A stretch of 64,000 bases of DNA from Maioricimonas rarisocia (lineage in GTDB: Bacteria; Planctomycetota; Planctomycetia; Planctomycetales; Planctomycetaceae), in contig NZ_CP036275.1 in assembly GCF_007747795.1 (NCBI RefSeq), positions 6,750,001 through 6,814,000 on the forward strand, in the 5' to 3' direction. The first letter of the stretch is position 1. Each line of letters starts with the position of its first letter. The position numbers and the translations under genes are program-made. The notes beneath the pieces are model-generated. The model did no database searches. It was not told the origin of the DNA and worked only from the letters and a program-made list of their open reading frames with translations. Of the stretch, positions 38,380 to 47,506 are shown piece by piece.

Positions 38380-39654
38380 ATGATGAACCTCCGCTGCTGC
38401 TTCCTCACCTGCCTTGCTCTTCTCGTTGCCGCACCGGCCGTCGCACAGGAGGATCCGGCCACCCGGTTCGCGACAATGTCGCCCGAAGAGATCCGTGCCT
38501 TCGAAATCGAAGTCGCTGAGAAGGTCGCCGACCTGGCGCTCATCCCGCCCAAGCTCAATACCTCACCGTTGCCGGAGTACGGCTACGACAAACTCGACTA
38601 TGGCATGACGATTGGTATCGAGCGAACGCCCGGCGGTCGCCTGTGGGCCTGCTGGGTCGCGGGTGGCGACAGTCCCGAAGCGTTCTTTGTGCTGGCCACC
38701 AGCGACGACGACGGCGAAACCTGGTCCGACCCGCGACTGGTAATTGACTCGCACTCAAAGAATCTGCCGATCGATCGCAGCATTCTTGTCGGCAATCTCT
38801 GGACCGATCCGCTCGGCCGGCTGTGGCTCATCTTCGACCAGTCGATGCACATGTACGACGGCCGGGCCGGCGTGTGGGCCACGGTCTGCGAGAACCCCGA
38901 CGATGACCAGCCGGTCTGGTCCCCGCCCCGCCGCATCTGGCACGGCGTAACGCTCAACAAGCCGACCGTCCTGTCGACCGGGGAATGGATGCTGCCGATC
39001 TCACTCGATCAGCGGCCCGGCTTCGGACCGTTCAAGGGAACGTTTCCCGAACTCGATCCCTACCGCGGGGCGAATGTCTTCGTTTCGACCGACGAGGGAG
39101 CCACCTGGCAGCGCCGCGGCGCCGCCCGCTTCCCCAATCCCGACTGGCACGAACACATGATCGTCGAACGCCGCGACGGCTCGCTGTGGATGCTGGCCCG
39201 GACGGCAAAGGGAATCATGCAGACCACCTCCACCGATGGCGGCCGCACGTGGGCCGAACCGACCGTGCCCGGGAACATCCGCCATCCGAATGCCCGCTTT
39301 CATGTCCGCCGCCTCGCCTCGGGACGGCTGCTGCTGGTCAAACACGGCGACAGGATTGACGCCCACAAGGGACGCGTTCAGCTCTCGGCATGGCTCTCCG
39401 ACGACGATGGCAGAACGTGGAATGGGGGACTGGTCCTCGACGAACGCCGCGGCATCTCCTACCCGGACGGCTTCCAGGCCCCGGACGGCACGATCTACAT
39501 CTCGTATGACCGCAACCGTGCCACCGACGGCGAGATTCTGATGGCCCGCTTCACCGAAGAGGACATCCTCGCCGGCGAACTGGTCGGACCAAAATCGAAG
39601 CGGAAGATGCTTATCAGCCGCCCGCTCGGCAAACGGGACAACAGCGAACGCTGA
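38380..39654 (+). CDS. exported sialidase-like (BNR) protein
   Basis: About 424 residues; GAGG lies 11 bases before the ATG 38380. Signal peptide to about APAVAQE. Asp-box motifs recur as SDDDGETW, STDEGATW, STDGGRTW and SDDDGRTW, the six-blade propeller of the sialidase superfamily. Catalytic Arg triad and Glu/Tyr cannot be fixed by eye. Related planctomycete proteins act on sulfated or sialic-type glycans, or bind only. Confidence 0.85.
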   Translation: MMNLRCCFLTCLALLVAAPAVAQEDPATRFATMSPEEIRAFEIEVAEKVADLALIPPKLNTSPLPEYGYDKLDYGMTIGIERTPGGRLWACWVAGGDSPEAFFVLATSDDDGETWSDPRLVIDSHSKNLPIDRSILVGNLWTDPLGRLWLIFDQSMHMYDGRAGVWATVCENPDDDQPVWSPPRRIWHGVTLNKPTVLSTGEWMLPISLDQRPGFGPFKGTFPELDPYRGANVFVSTDEGATWQRRGAARFPNPDWHEHMIVERRDGSLWMLARTAKGIMQTTSTDGGRTWAEPTVPGNIRHPNARFHVRRLASGRLLLVKHGDRIDAHKGRVQLSAWLSDDDGRTWNGGLVLDERRGISYPDGFQAPDGTIYISYDRNRATDGEILMARFTEEDILAGELVGPKSKRKMLISRPLGKRDNSER

Positions 39655-40694
39655 CATCCCCCAAGCGAGTGGCCGATCGAAAACCCACCGGGCCCGTCCG
39701 GTGGGCCGGGAACACGGGTGCCATGCTCACCCCTTCAGGACTGGCATGAGCGTCGAAGACGTTCGTACTGACGCGTAGCGAGCCGCACCCCTGAGGGACC
39801 GATGGGTGGCCGGGGTCGCAGCGAGCGAAGCGAGTGCCGCCCGCGGAACAGGAAGACTTGAGCGGCGAGGCGTGCGAAGGTCGACGAAAGGTTCTGGCCA
39901 GCCCGGAGCGAGAACACCGGAATGACTGGACTACAGTGTTCAGCCATGCGCATGCATGCAAGCGATGATCGTCAACGTCAGCGCGGCATGCCTTTCCCTG
40001 CAGAGCTGCTCAATCAGGGGTGCCTGCATGATCGCACACTCCCCCCTGTGCCTGCGCCCGGAAACTCAGGGTAGAGCATCCACCCCGAAGGAAAGGTGGG
40101 GCAGGCTTCCTGTCTGTCTTCGAGCCATACTGAGTCAGGCTTCCTGATCGGGTGCCACGGCTCGGTGAGCCGTGCGCCGCAGCACACAGGTCAGACTTTG
40201 CTTGACGACCACACCTGCAGAACGGACTTCACCTTGACTTGGCGGCAGGCAGTGCCTGCCCTACGGCTCCAGCCGGGTGCCATGGCCTCGCCGCGCAGCG
40301 GAGTGGCCATGTCCGTCCCTCGAGCCTCGCCCCTCGAACCTGACTCGCCACCCGCCGCGATCGTGCAGGCGTCTCTTATATACTTCCCCGTTTTTCCCGG
40401 AATGCGCTTGCAATACTGACTCGCCTGCGCGCACCATATCTCCATCGCGCTGCGTCCTTCTTTTCGACGCAATTGACACCACTCGGGCCACTCATGCTTC
40501 TCTCTGCTCGCATCTCGACGCGCACTGTCGTCGCCGGGACGATCGGCTGTCTTAATGACGTGCTGCCGATCGCCATCCCGCATGTGAGCCGTCCAGAGAT
40601 CCGCTCAGTGGACCGATGGAATCGTCCTGTTAACACGATCCCCGGAGTCCCGGCAAGATGCGACGTGCCGGGGACTGATTGACCGGAGGGACGT
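39655..40694. repeat. gene-free kilobase with several repeat elements
   Basis: No convincing gene in 1040 bases. 39684-39702 repeats the CCCACCGG...CCGGTGGG hairpin; 39810-39842 shows a partial copy of the GGCCGGGGTCG...AGCGAGTG segment of the long repeat; 40096-40117 is GGTGGGGCAGGC...CCTGTCTG like the CAGACA family; 40276-40311 is the GGTGCCATGGCCTCG hairpin. A GGAGGG ribosome-binding site precedes the ATG at 40695. Confidence 0.65.
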
Positions 40695-41819
40695 ATGCGG
40701 GCGCTGACAATCATTCTCTTCAGCACACTCATTCAGACCACACTGCTGGCCGGGGTCGGCACGGCCGACGAGCCGTCCCCCGCGTCTCGCTGGTCGCAAC
40801 TGCTCACCCGGCTGCTCGACGCCCGTCAGAAGTCGTACAGCGGCGAAGTGACGTTCGAGGGACAGGTGGGCTCAGAGTTCGTTGACTACCCCCCGTTCCT
40901 CGCCCGGCACGAGGGAACACTGACCTATGACCTGCGGACCGCCTCCTTCTTCTATGAGCACACGCGGGAGTGCCGGGTCAGAGTCCTCGCTCCCGGCGAC
41001 CACTCCCTCCCCGATCCCGACCAGGTCGCCCCCCTGTATCCTGTGCGGCACCTCTGCTGCAGAAACCCGGATTACCTCTGCACCTGGACTCAGAGCAGCC
41101 CCAACTCATCGTCGGGAGTCAGTATACGCCCGCCCGATTACGCCCCCCATGACCAGGCCTGCAAATCATTTCCCATCGATCCGCTGGCTGTCGGACTCAC
41201 TGAATATCAGGAGTGGAAAGTAGGAAAAGATGCCGCGGCGGTCCATGAGTACTGGCGCACTCTGGAGGTGACGGACTTTCAGGAGGAAGATGGCCGGGCC
41301 GTCGTGTCGCTCGCAAACCCCGGAGGCCGGTTCACCGTTACTGTGGACCTCGACCGGATGGTTCCCCTGAGTGCGGAATCCACAACGCCCGACGGCATCT
41401 TCCATTACCGAAGCGAGGCGAAATGGGAGTCGATCGACGATGTGTGGGTTCCCGTTTCGTTCTTCTGGAGTCTCGATGTCGAGAGCGAGCCGTACACCGG
41501 CCGCGAGTGGGGGGAATACACCTTCACCTGGAGCCGGCTGAACGACGACTTTCCCCCCGAGCTGTTCACGTACGCCTCGTTCGGCGAACTGCCGTTCGGC
41601 ACCAACGACGTCCACGACACGCGAGGCCCCGAAACGGAGTACATCGGCCACCTGCAGCCGGACGGTTCGCTGGTTGACATGTACACGCCGCCCGAGAAAC
41701 TTCCGACGGCGCAGCCGCTCGAGGTGCGATCAGAACGGCGATGGATCTGGCTCGTCTGGGGCAACCTGGCGGCCATCGTCGTGCTGGTCGTCGCCTACGC
41801 CCGACGGAGGCACGCGTGA
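40695..41819 (+). CDS. exported membrane-anchored protein of unknown function
   Basis: About 374 residues with a GGAGGG site before the ATG. Signal peptide to about GTADE, an alternating beta-like body (PPFLARHEGTLTYDLRTASF, GGRFTVTVDLDRMVPLSAES), then a C-terminal membrane helix (WIWLVWGNLAAIVVLVVAYA) ending RRRHA. This is like exported lipid-binding LolA-fold proteins that planctomycetes fuse to a membrane anchor, but I cannot confirm it. A Cys-rich patch HLCCRNPDYLC lies in the middle. Confidence 0.7.
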   Translation: MRALTIILFSTLIQTTLLAGVGTADEPSPASRWSQLLTRLLDARQKSYSGEVTFEGQVGSEFVDYPPFLARHEGTLTYDLRTASFFYEHTRECRVRVLAPGDHSLPDPDQVAPLYPVRHLCCRNPDYLCTWTQSSPNSSSGVSIRPPDYAPHDQACKSFPIDPLAVGLTEYQEWKVGKDAAAVHEYWRTLEVTDFQEEDGRAVVSLANPGGRFTVTVDLDRMVPLSAESTTPDGIFHYRSEAKWESIDDVWVPVSFFWSLDVESEPYTGREWGEYTFTWSRLNDDFPPELFTYASFGELPFGTNDVHDTRGPETEYIGHLQPDGSLVDMYTPPEKLPTAQPLEVRSERRWIWLVWGNLAAIVVLVVAYARRRHA

Positions 41820-41936
41820 TGTTCGTCGTGTCGTGGTGGGGGGGTACAGTGCGGGGCATCATCATCCCGGAGCTCACGCACCGGGCTCGCCTGAATTCCT
41901 GATTCCTCACTCCTGCCCACTGCCCACCGCCCACAA

Positions 41937-42010
41937 ATCGGGTAGGAGGCGGGGTCGCCCCCGCCGTCCTCCCACACCACCGGACGTACTCATCGTATCC
42001 GGCGGTTTCC
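41937..42010 (-). ncRNA. group II intron domains V and VI
   Basis: Domain V (about 41976-42008) pairs ACCGCCGGA with TCCGGTGGT, has a two-base bulge on the 3' strand and carries the CGC-type catalytic triad of class C introns. Domain VI (about 41939-41970) is a GGAGGACGGCGG...CCGCCTCCTACCC hairpin with the bulged branch-point A in CCTACCC. Confidence 0.75.
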
Positions 42011-42011
42011 T

Positions 42012-43433
42012 TCAATGTTGTAACGACAGGTATCTGACTTCGAGGCTCTGGTAGCCTTGAGTGTCGAACCACTGGTTGCTCATTCCGTGATGCGCCGAGG
42101 GCGTACCCGACTTGCGCCACCAGCCCTTGCCGCAGGTCGCCGTCGTCCAGGATTGGTTCCAGGGGACGCCCAGCGATTGCAGAAAGATAGCAATCGATTT
42201 CGCGCGCTTGCGTTGCTTGAGCCGCACGCAGCGGAGTTTGCGGCGAATCCACCCGTCCAGTTTCCGCAGAGGCGACCGGCCCACCGCATGGCGGAAGTAG
42301 GTCACCCATCCGGTCGTGAACGAATTCACTTCACCGATCATCCGCTCGAAGCTGATGCCTCGATTCCGGCGGGTGATCTGCCGGATACGCTGCCTGGCAC
42401 GCCGGAGACTGGCGGGAGCGATCGTCCGGCGACCATCGGAGAGCAGCCGGTAGCCGAGGAACTTGCGTTCGCTCACCACCGCCACCGCACTTTTCTCGCG
42501 ATTGACACGCAGACGAAGTTTCCCTTCCAGAAACATGGTCAGTGAGGTCAGTACCCGTTCACCGGCCGCCTGAGACTGCACGTAGATGTTGCAGTCGTCG
42601 GCGTATCGGCAGAACTTGTGTCCCCGTCGTTCCAGTTCCCGGTCCAGATCATCCAGCAGCAGGTTGGCCAGCAACGGTGAGAGTGGTCCACCCTGCGGTG
42701 TCCCTTCGTGTCGGGCGACGCACACCCCGTTCTGCAGCAGCCCGGCTTCCAGGAAGCGGCGGACGATCCGCAGAAGGCGCTTGTCGGCGACCCGTCGGGC
42801 CAGACGGGCCATCAGGATGTCATGGTTCACCCGATCAAAGAACTTCTCGAGGTCCATGTCCACCACAATGGTGCGTCCCTCCGCCACATACTCGCTGGCC
42901 TGTTGCACCGCCTGATGGGCGCTGCGTCGCGGCCGGAAGCCGTAGCTGGAGTCCGAAAAAGTGGGGTCCAGGATCGGTTCGAGCACTTGCAGGATCGCCT
43001 GCTGGACGAGCCGGTCCACCACCGTCGGGATGCCCAGTTGTCGCATTCCGCCGCCCGGCTTGGGGATCTCGACCCCGCGAACCGGTTGTGGCTGATAGCT
43101 CCCGTCCAGAAGCCGGGCGATGAATTCCTGTGTGTGCTCTGCGATCCAGCCGGGCAACTCGGCGATGGTCATCCCATCCACTCCGGGAGCCCCCCGGTTC
43201 GCTTTCACGCGTCGATACGCTCGGTTCAGATTCTCTGGCTGCGTCACCTCCTCCATCAGAGACTGTGTCAAGGCTCGTGCTGGATCCATCGCCGTGAGTG
43301 TTTGCCGCTCCTCGCAGGTCGCAGTTTCGGTTCCGCCTTCGCCGCGGTCCCCGGGGCGTGGCGCATTCGTCTCGTGGCCCCCGAACAGGAGCAACTGACG
43401 AAACACTCCACCTTGCTGCCGCTCCGCACTCAT
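42012..43433 (-). CDS. ltrA: group II intron reverse transcriptase/maturase
   Basis: About 473 residues from ATG 43433 (the start MSAERQQ is like related intron proteins; upstream start 43544 is weaker). RT motifs: NRGAPGVDGMT, YGFRPRRSAHQAV, VDMDLEKFFDRVNHD, GTPQGGPLSPLLANLLLDDL, the catalytic YADD in CRYADDCNIYV, and the thumb/maturase domain GWVTYFRHAVGRSPLRKLDG. No HNH endonuclease domain follows, as expected for class C. It copies and splices the host intron. Confidence 0.92.
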   Translation of the reverse strand: MSAERQQGGVFRQLLLFGGHETNAPRPGDRGEGGTETATCEERQTLTAMDPARALTQSLMEEVTQPENLNRAYRRVKANRGAPGVDGMTIAELPGWIAEHTQEFIARLLDGSYQPQPVRGVEIPKPGGGMRQLGIPTVVDRLVQQAILQVLEPILDPTFSDSSYGFRPRRSAHQAVQQASEYVAEGRTIVVDMDLEKFFDRVNHDILMARLARRVADKRLLRIVRRFLEAGLLQNGVCVARHEGTPQGGPLSPLLANLLLDDLDRELERRGHKFCRYADDCNIYVQSQAAGERVLTSLTMFLEGKLRLRVNREKSAVAVVSERKFLGYRLLSDGRRTIAPASLRRARQRIRQITRRNRGISFERMIGEVNSFTTGWVTYFRHAVGRSPLRKLDGWIRRKLRCVRLKQRKRAKSIAIFLQSLGVPWNQSWTTATCGKGWWRKSGTPSAHHGMSNQWFDTQGYQSLEVRYLSLQH

Positions 43434-43849
43434 CGAGATGTCCCGGCTGCTCCTTGCATCAAAGGATTCGGTCCTTCGCCGGGCACGCGCCCGACTACTA
43501 TGACCTCTGCTGACTTCTCCCGCCCCTTCCCGGTGCGTTGCCACGCCGGTAGTCCGGATCGCCCGGACGGAGCGGGAGACCTCCCAGGTTAAGTCGTGTT
43601 TGCTTCCCTCGGGCCTCGCCGGATCTACCGCAGACGCTTCCGGATGAGTATCGGGCGTCCGTGTCCATTGCCACGTTGCCCAGCGTCAGCGGCCTTGTAT
43701 CCGATTTCTGTTCGTCGAGTCCGAGTTGTGGTTCCGGTTCCCTTCAGATCCCGCCTCACGACGGGCACCCTGTCCTTCACCGCGAGGTTCCGCTCATCAC
43801 GGCCCCCAGAGGACTTGCACCTCCTACAAACAAAACATGCCTGGCAAAC

Positions 43850-43882
43850 AAAAACGCGAGCCCCCACGTGGGAGACTCGCGT
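43850..43882 (-). terminator. rho-independent terminator of the barrel gene, intron target
   Basis: Stem 43876-43882 with 43854-43860 (ACGCGAG/CTCGCGT on the minus strand), inner CCCACGTGGG palindrome, then five T (43850-43854). It ends the gene at 43914-45746 and is the point where the group IIC intron inserted. Confidence 0.88.
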
Positions 43883-43913
43883 TCACTTTCGCCTGGCCCC
43901 TTCAGTCAGTTCA

Positions 43914-45746
43914 TCAGAAGACGCGACGCTGCGGGTCCGAGCCGGCTCCGCCGAACAGCCAGTTGAAGATGATCCGCAGTTCGCCGTTGAACTGGTCATC
44001 CCCACCGGCAATCGGCACGCCGTAACCAACCGTGACCGTGGCGTCGTCGTGGAGCAGGGCATTCACACCCACCACGGCGTTCCAGGTTTCGATCCGGCCC
44101 TGCTGCGGGTTGCCGACCACGTAGCCATTCCCCGCCACGAAGTCCTGCGAGTCGAGCGTCCGGTTCCAGTGAAGCTCGGCGACCGGCGCGAGACCGCGGA
44201 CAAAGCTGTCCGACTCCGGGTTCAGGTGCACCCAGTAGCCGACGGCCAGATCCATGAACAGGTACGTGCTGTCCTGAATTGTGCCGGTGTTCGCCAGACG
44301 GCCGGTCATCGGGTTCAGCGTCCGCACCGTGTTGCCGTTGGTGTCGACGTCGAACTGCAGGAAGGCCTGAGCGAAGAACCGCTCGGTCGGTGTGAGCACC
44401 GCACCGATGTACGGCATCAGGTGCACCGACTCCGCTTCGATGTCCACCAGCCGCTGCAGACTGTTCGTGGCCGGGTTGAAGATCGAAACGGTCGAATCGT
44501 CGTAGGTCGGCACGGCGATACCGAGGCCGGCACCGACGGCAACGTTGCTGGTCTGATGCAGCAGCGTCTTCAGGTAGAACGTCAAACTACCGAACTCAAC
44601 GTTGTTGTCGTCGATCGGGCCGCCGGCCACAAAGTTCGAGTTGGCCGTGGCCGCGAACGGCACGCGAACTTCCAGCGAGGCCAGGCCGTCGAAGAACGTC
44701 TTTTCGATACCGGGCGTAAACCGGTGGACGTTGACGCCACCCTGGGCCAGCCGGGCTCCGTCGAAGAGGCTGTAGTTCATGAACACGCGATCACGCGGGA
44801 TCGGGTTCGTGTTTTCGCCAATCTTCTGACGACCCACGTTGCCGCCGTTCGTCGAGGCCGGTGCCGGCACATACAGCGTCTGGGCGAACGAATCGATGAT
44901 CGTGTAGCTCGTCCCGACAGCGAAGTTGCCGTTACCTTCGAAGGGAACTCCGCTGATGATCGGCGTGACCGTTCCCGTGTTGGAAACGAAGAACGCCTGG
45001 GCACCGTTGAACACGACCGCCGCCGAGTTCGGGAAGGCAGCTGCCGTCGCAGCCGTCTCGTCCGGATTCTCGTTGAGCAGGAAGTCCGACGTGAACGTCG
45101 CGAACGGTCCGAAACCCGAAGGAACGGGACCTGCCGCCGTCCAGAACGAACCGGTCGGAATCGTGCCGACCGCATCGCCGATCACGCTGATCGGTCCCGG
45201 CACGGTCTGGGTCACGAACACCGGCGAAGCCGGGCTGCCGACGTACGATCCGCTGGGCGTCAGCGCGGTGAACATCGCTGGCGAGCCGCCACTCAGAATC
45301 GGTCCCGTGAAGTCACGCGACATCTGCGGAATCGAGATGGTTCCCCCACCGGTCCCGAAGAAGTCACCGATCATGTTCGGTGAGACCGACTGCGGCGACG
45401 ATGCTGCGGTCGTCGGGGCCGACGGCGTGAACGTCGGCTGAGCCAGCTGCGGCTGCTGTTGCTGAGGCTGCTGGGCCTGCGGCTGCTGCTGTTGCGCCTG
45501 CGGCTGATCCGTCATCGGATCCCGCATCGGGTCGTCCATCGGCTTGTCGCCCGGCGCCATGGGCGGTTCAACCGGAGGAGCCGAGGGAGTCCCCGGCGGA
45601 CAGTACGGCTGCGTTGCGTGCGGCTGCGTGTAGCACTTGTTGCCATACGCCGGCGCGCAGTCGGCAGCCATTACGGGCGCGGTCATTGTCGGACACGCCA
45701 GAACCGCCGCCAGCAGCGCGGCGCGGCCTCGCAATCGAAAGAGCAT
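43914..45746 (-). CDS. exported beta-barrel-like outer membrane protein, copy 1
   Basis: About 610 residues; GGGGGGAATGAA precedes ATG 45746. Signal peptide to about APVMAAD. A Pro/Gln-rich linker (QAQQQQPQAQQPQQQQPQ) follows, then a long beta-rich part with many aromatic strands (VVGVNALLHDDATVTVGYGV) ending in a C-terminal Phe (QRRVF), as barrel proteins often do. Paralogue at 47507-49195 shares the layout, the linker and many strand sequences. Placed in the outer membrane by inference; no substrate known. Confidence 0.75.
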   Translation of the reverse strand: MLFRLRGRAALLAAVLACPTMTAPVMAADCAPAYGNKCYTQPHATQPYCPPGTPSAPPVEPPMAPGDKPMDDPMRDPMTDQPQAQQQQPQAQQPQQQQPQLAQPTFTPSAPTTAASSPQSVSPNMIGDFFGTGGGTISIPQMSRDFTGPILSGGSPAMFTALTPSGSYVGSPASPVFVTQTVPGPISVIGDAVGTIPTGSFWTAAGPVPSGFGPFATFTSDFLLNENPDETAATAAAFPNSAAVVFNGAQAFFVSNTGTVTPIISGVPFEGNGNFAVGTSYTIIDSFAQTLYVPAPASTNGGNVGRQKIGENTNPIPRDRVFMNYSLFDGARLAQGGVNVHRFTPGIEKTFFDGLASLEVRVPFAATANSNFVAGGPIDDNNVEFGSLTFYLKTLLHQTSNVAVGAGLGIAVPTYDDSTVSIFNPATNSLQRLVDIEAESVHLMPYIGAVLTPTERFFAQAFLQFDVDTNGNTVRTLNPMTGRLANTGTIQDSTYLFMDLAVGYWVHLNPESDSFVRGLAPVAELHWNRTLDSQDFVAGNGYVVGNPQQGRIETWNAVVGVNALLHDDATVTVGYGVPIAGGDDQFNGELRIIFNWLFGGAGSDPQRRVF

Positions 45747-46190
45747 TTCATTCCCCCCCATGGCCTGTGGCACTTTGCGTCAGGTCAGTTCGATCGGCGG
45801 AATCTGCCGTTCAATCGCTGCCGACGCTTCACGTTTTACAACCGGCCCTGAAGGAGATATCGGCCCCGGGAGGGAAACCGGTCGCGACCGATTTATCCGA
45901 CATCGCCGATGCCGCCCGGAATCCCTCAAGCCGACGCTGGTCGCACCGGCTGCGGAAGCTGTAGCGGTTCTTCGGGTTCTGCCGCGTGCTCTTTGCCTGG
46001 AGCACTCTGCAGCACCGCTGAGGGCGCCAATCAGAAAAAATAGAAAAACTGGAAAGACTTGGCAGCGCTCGTTCATAAAACGCGGTTTTGTGATGCAGCC
46101 CGCGCCCTGGCCGCCCTGCGCAGTCACGCACCTGCTGCATTTCGAAACACCCGCCCCCACACCATGAGATTCCAGCAGGAGAAAGCCCTG
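45747..46190. other. divergent non-coding region
   Basis: About 440 bases between the barrel gene and the LEPR-XLL gene, both reading outward. It is likely to hold both promoters. Poly-A-rich text near 46034-46051 stands out from the GC-rich surroundings. No gene seen. Confidence 0.5.
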
Positions 46191-47375
46191 ATGACCGAGA
46201 AGACCCTCGCAATGACCGGCAACGCACGCCGTCTGGGGATCGAGCAACTGGAAGATCGCCTGCTGCTGGCAGGGAACGTGGCGCTGGGGCTGTCTGGCGA
46301 CATATTGGCCCCCTCCCTGGACGTGAGCCTGACAGGCGATGCGGCATCTAATTCGGTGGCAATCTCGACGACCGGCAGTGGAGCAACTGCCGAACTGACG
46401 ATTGCAGCGGTCGGGGGGACTCAACTGACACCGGGAGCGATCAACATCTCGCCCGCCATTCTGCAGGGGCTGATTGTTGACCACGACTTTGACGGCGTCA
46501 GCGCTTCCTTCATCACGCTCAACAGCGTGGCGGTGGATGCGCTCAACGATCTGCAGGTGTCGCTTGGCGACGGCAACGACATCGTAAATGTCAGCAACGT
46601 TAGCTTGGACGACAACCTGTCAATCATTACCGGTGGCGGTAATGACAACGTGCTCCTCTCCAACGTCTACGTGGACGACTCGATCACAATCGCCACCGCT
46701 GGCGGCAACGATACGGTCAACATTCGGGATACAACTTCAGATGACGGAGACTGGTCGATCTCAACGGGACTTGGAGACGACACCGTCAACGTTGCCGGTT
46801 CCTTGAGTGATGACGGCATCACGATTCTTGCTGGTGCCGGCAACAACCAGGTGACAATTAGCAACTCGACGGTCGCAGTTGGTCTCGATATCAGCGCTGG
46901 CAGCGGAAGCGACGAAGTCCTGCTTGAAGACAACCAGTTCCTGGGCGTCATCAATGCTTTCCTCGGTGGCGGAGAGGATCAATTCGTCGCCACAGGCAAC
47001 GAGGGCCTCGAGGGATACTTTGACGCCGGCGCGGGCGACGACACCATGATGTTCGCGAACAACGATTTCGTGGGGCTCGTGGACTCTGACATCGACATGA
47101 TCTTGGGGTCAGGAAATGACGAGCTCGTGACTTCGGGCAACACCTTTGGCAACGGACTAGACATCCTCGTTGTCGACATGGGTGCCGGTAACGACTACTA
47201 CGTCAGCGGCGGAAACATCTTCGAAACGCCAGGTTTCGGCAGTTTCGACGTGGATGCCAATGGAGGAGCCGGCTACGACCTCCTCGTTGCGCTCGACAGT
47301 CAGCCGCGCGATCAGTTCGACGCCCCTCCCAACCTGGCCGGCTGGGAACTGATCGACCCCGACTTCCCGGCCTGA
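46191..47375 (+). CDS. LEPR-XLL-type protein with RTX-like repeats
   Basis: About 394 residues; AGGAG lies before ATG 46191. Residues 20-28, LEDRLLLAG, are a variant of the LEPR-XLL sorting signal that opens many giant planctomycete surface proteins. The remainder is built of repeats of about 20-24 residues with Gly/Asn/Asp ends (ITGGGNDNVLLSNVYVDDSI, STGLGDDTVNVAGSLSDDGI, ILAGAGNNQVTISNSTVAVG), like calcium-binding RTX/hemolysin repeats. Likely secreted and calcium-dependent; size is small for this class. Convergent with the second barrel gene. Confidence 0.82.
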   Translation: MTEKTLAMTGNARRLGIEQLEDRLLLAGNVALGLSGDILAPSLDVSLTGDAASNSVAISTTGSGATAELTIAAVGGTQLTPGAINISPAILQGLIVDHDFDGVSASFITLNSVAVDALNDLQVSLGDGNDIVNVSNVSLDDNLSIITGGGNDNVLLSNVYVDDSITIATAGGNDTVNIRDTTSDDGDWSISTGLGDDTVNVAGSLSDDGITILAGAGNNQVTISNSTVAVGLDISAGSGSDEVLLEDNQFLGVINAFLGGGEDQFVATGNEGLEGYFDAGAGDDTMMFANNDFVGLVDSDIDMILGSGNDELVTSGNTFGNGLDILVVDMGAGNDYYVSGGNIFETPGFGSFDVDANGGAGYDLLVALDSQPRDQFDAPPNLAGWELIDPDFPA

Positions 47376-47403
47376 TCCATCCCGACACTTTCTACTTCCA
47401 CCA

Positions 47404-47453
47404 ACAAAAAAACGGCTGCCGCGGGACTCACTCGCGAGTCCCGGGCAACCGTT
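47404..47453 (-). terminator. strong rho-independent terminator
   Basis: On the minus strand AACGG...GGGACTC pairs with GAGTCCC...CCGTT (47411-47429 with 47437-47453), then about seven T. It ends the barrel gene at 47507-49195 and lies 28 bases past the LEPR-XLL stop, where it could also block antisense reading. Confidence 0.85.
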
Positions 47454-47506
47454 GCGCGTTGCACACTCTCACGATCGCCGGCTCCGCCGGCAATCACACG
47501 TCCGGC

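Larger units (their letters stand above)
41937..43849 (-). mobile_element. group IIC intron, full length (about 1913 nt)
   Basis: On the minus strand the 5' end reads GTTTGCCAGGCATG, matching the GUGUGCC.GGCAUG start of the Oceanobacillus IIC intron from memory, and the 3' end is CCTCCTACCCGAT, the usual IIC ending. The RT gene ends directly before domain V. The intron begins immediately after the five T of the terminator at 43850-43882, the known target site of class C introns. If it is removed, exons join as GCGTTTTT/TTGTGG, restoring seven T. Confidence 0.85.

Noticed and set aside
42012-43433. Retron, DGR or Abi-type reverse transcriptase
   Set aside because: The maturase/thumb domain, domains V and VI and the IIC ends show an ordinary group II intron enzyme; no variable-repeat target or msr/msd was seen.
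43596-45383. Plus-strand open frame of about 595 residues over the barrel gene
   Set aside because: The opposite strand carries a signal peptide, Pro/Gln linker and barrel pattern, and its paralogue confirms that frame.
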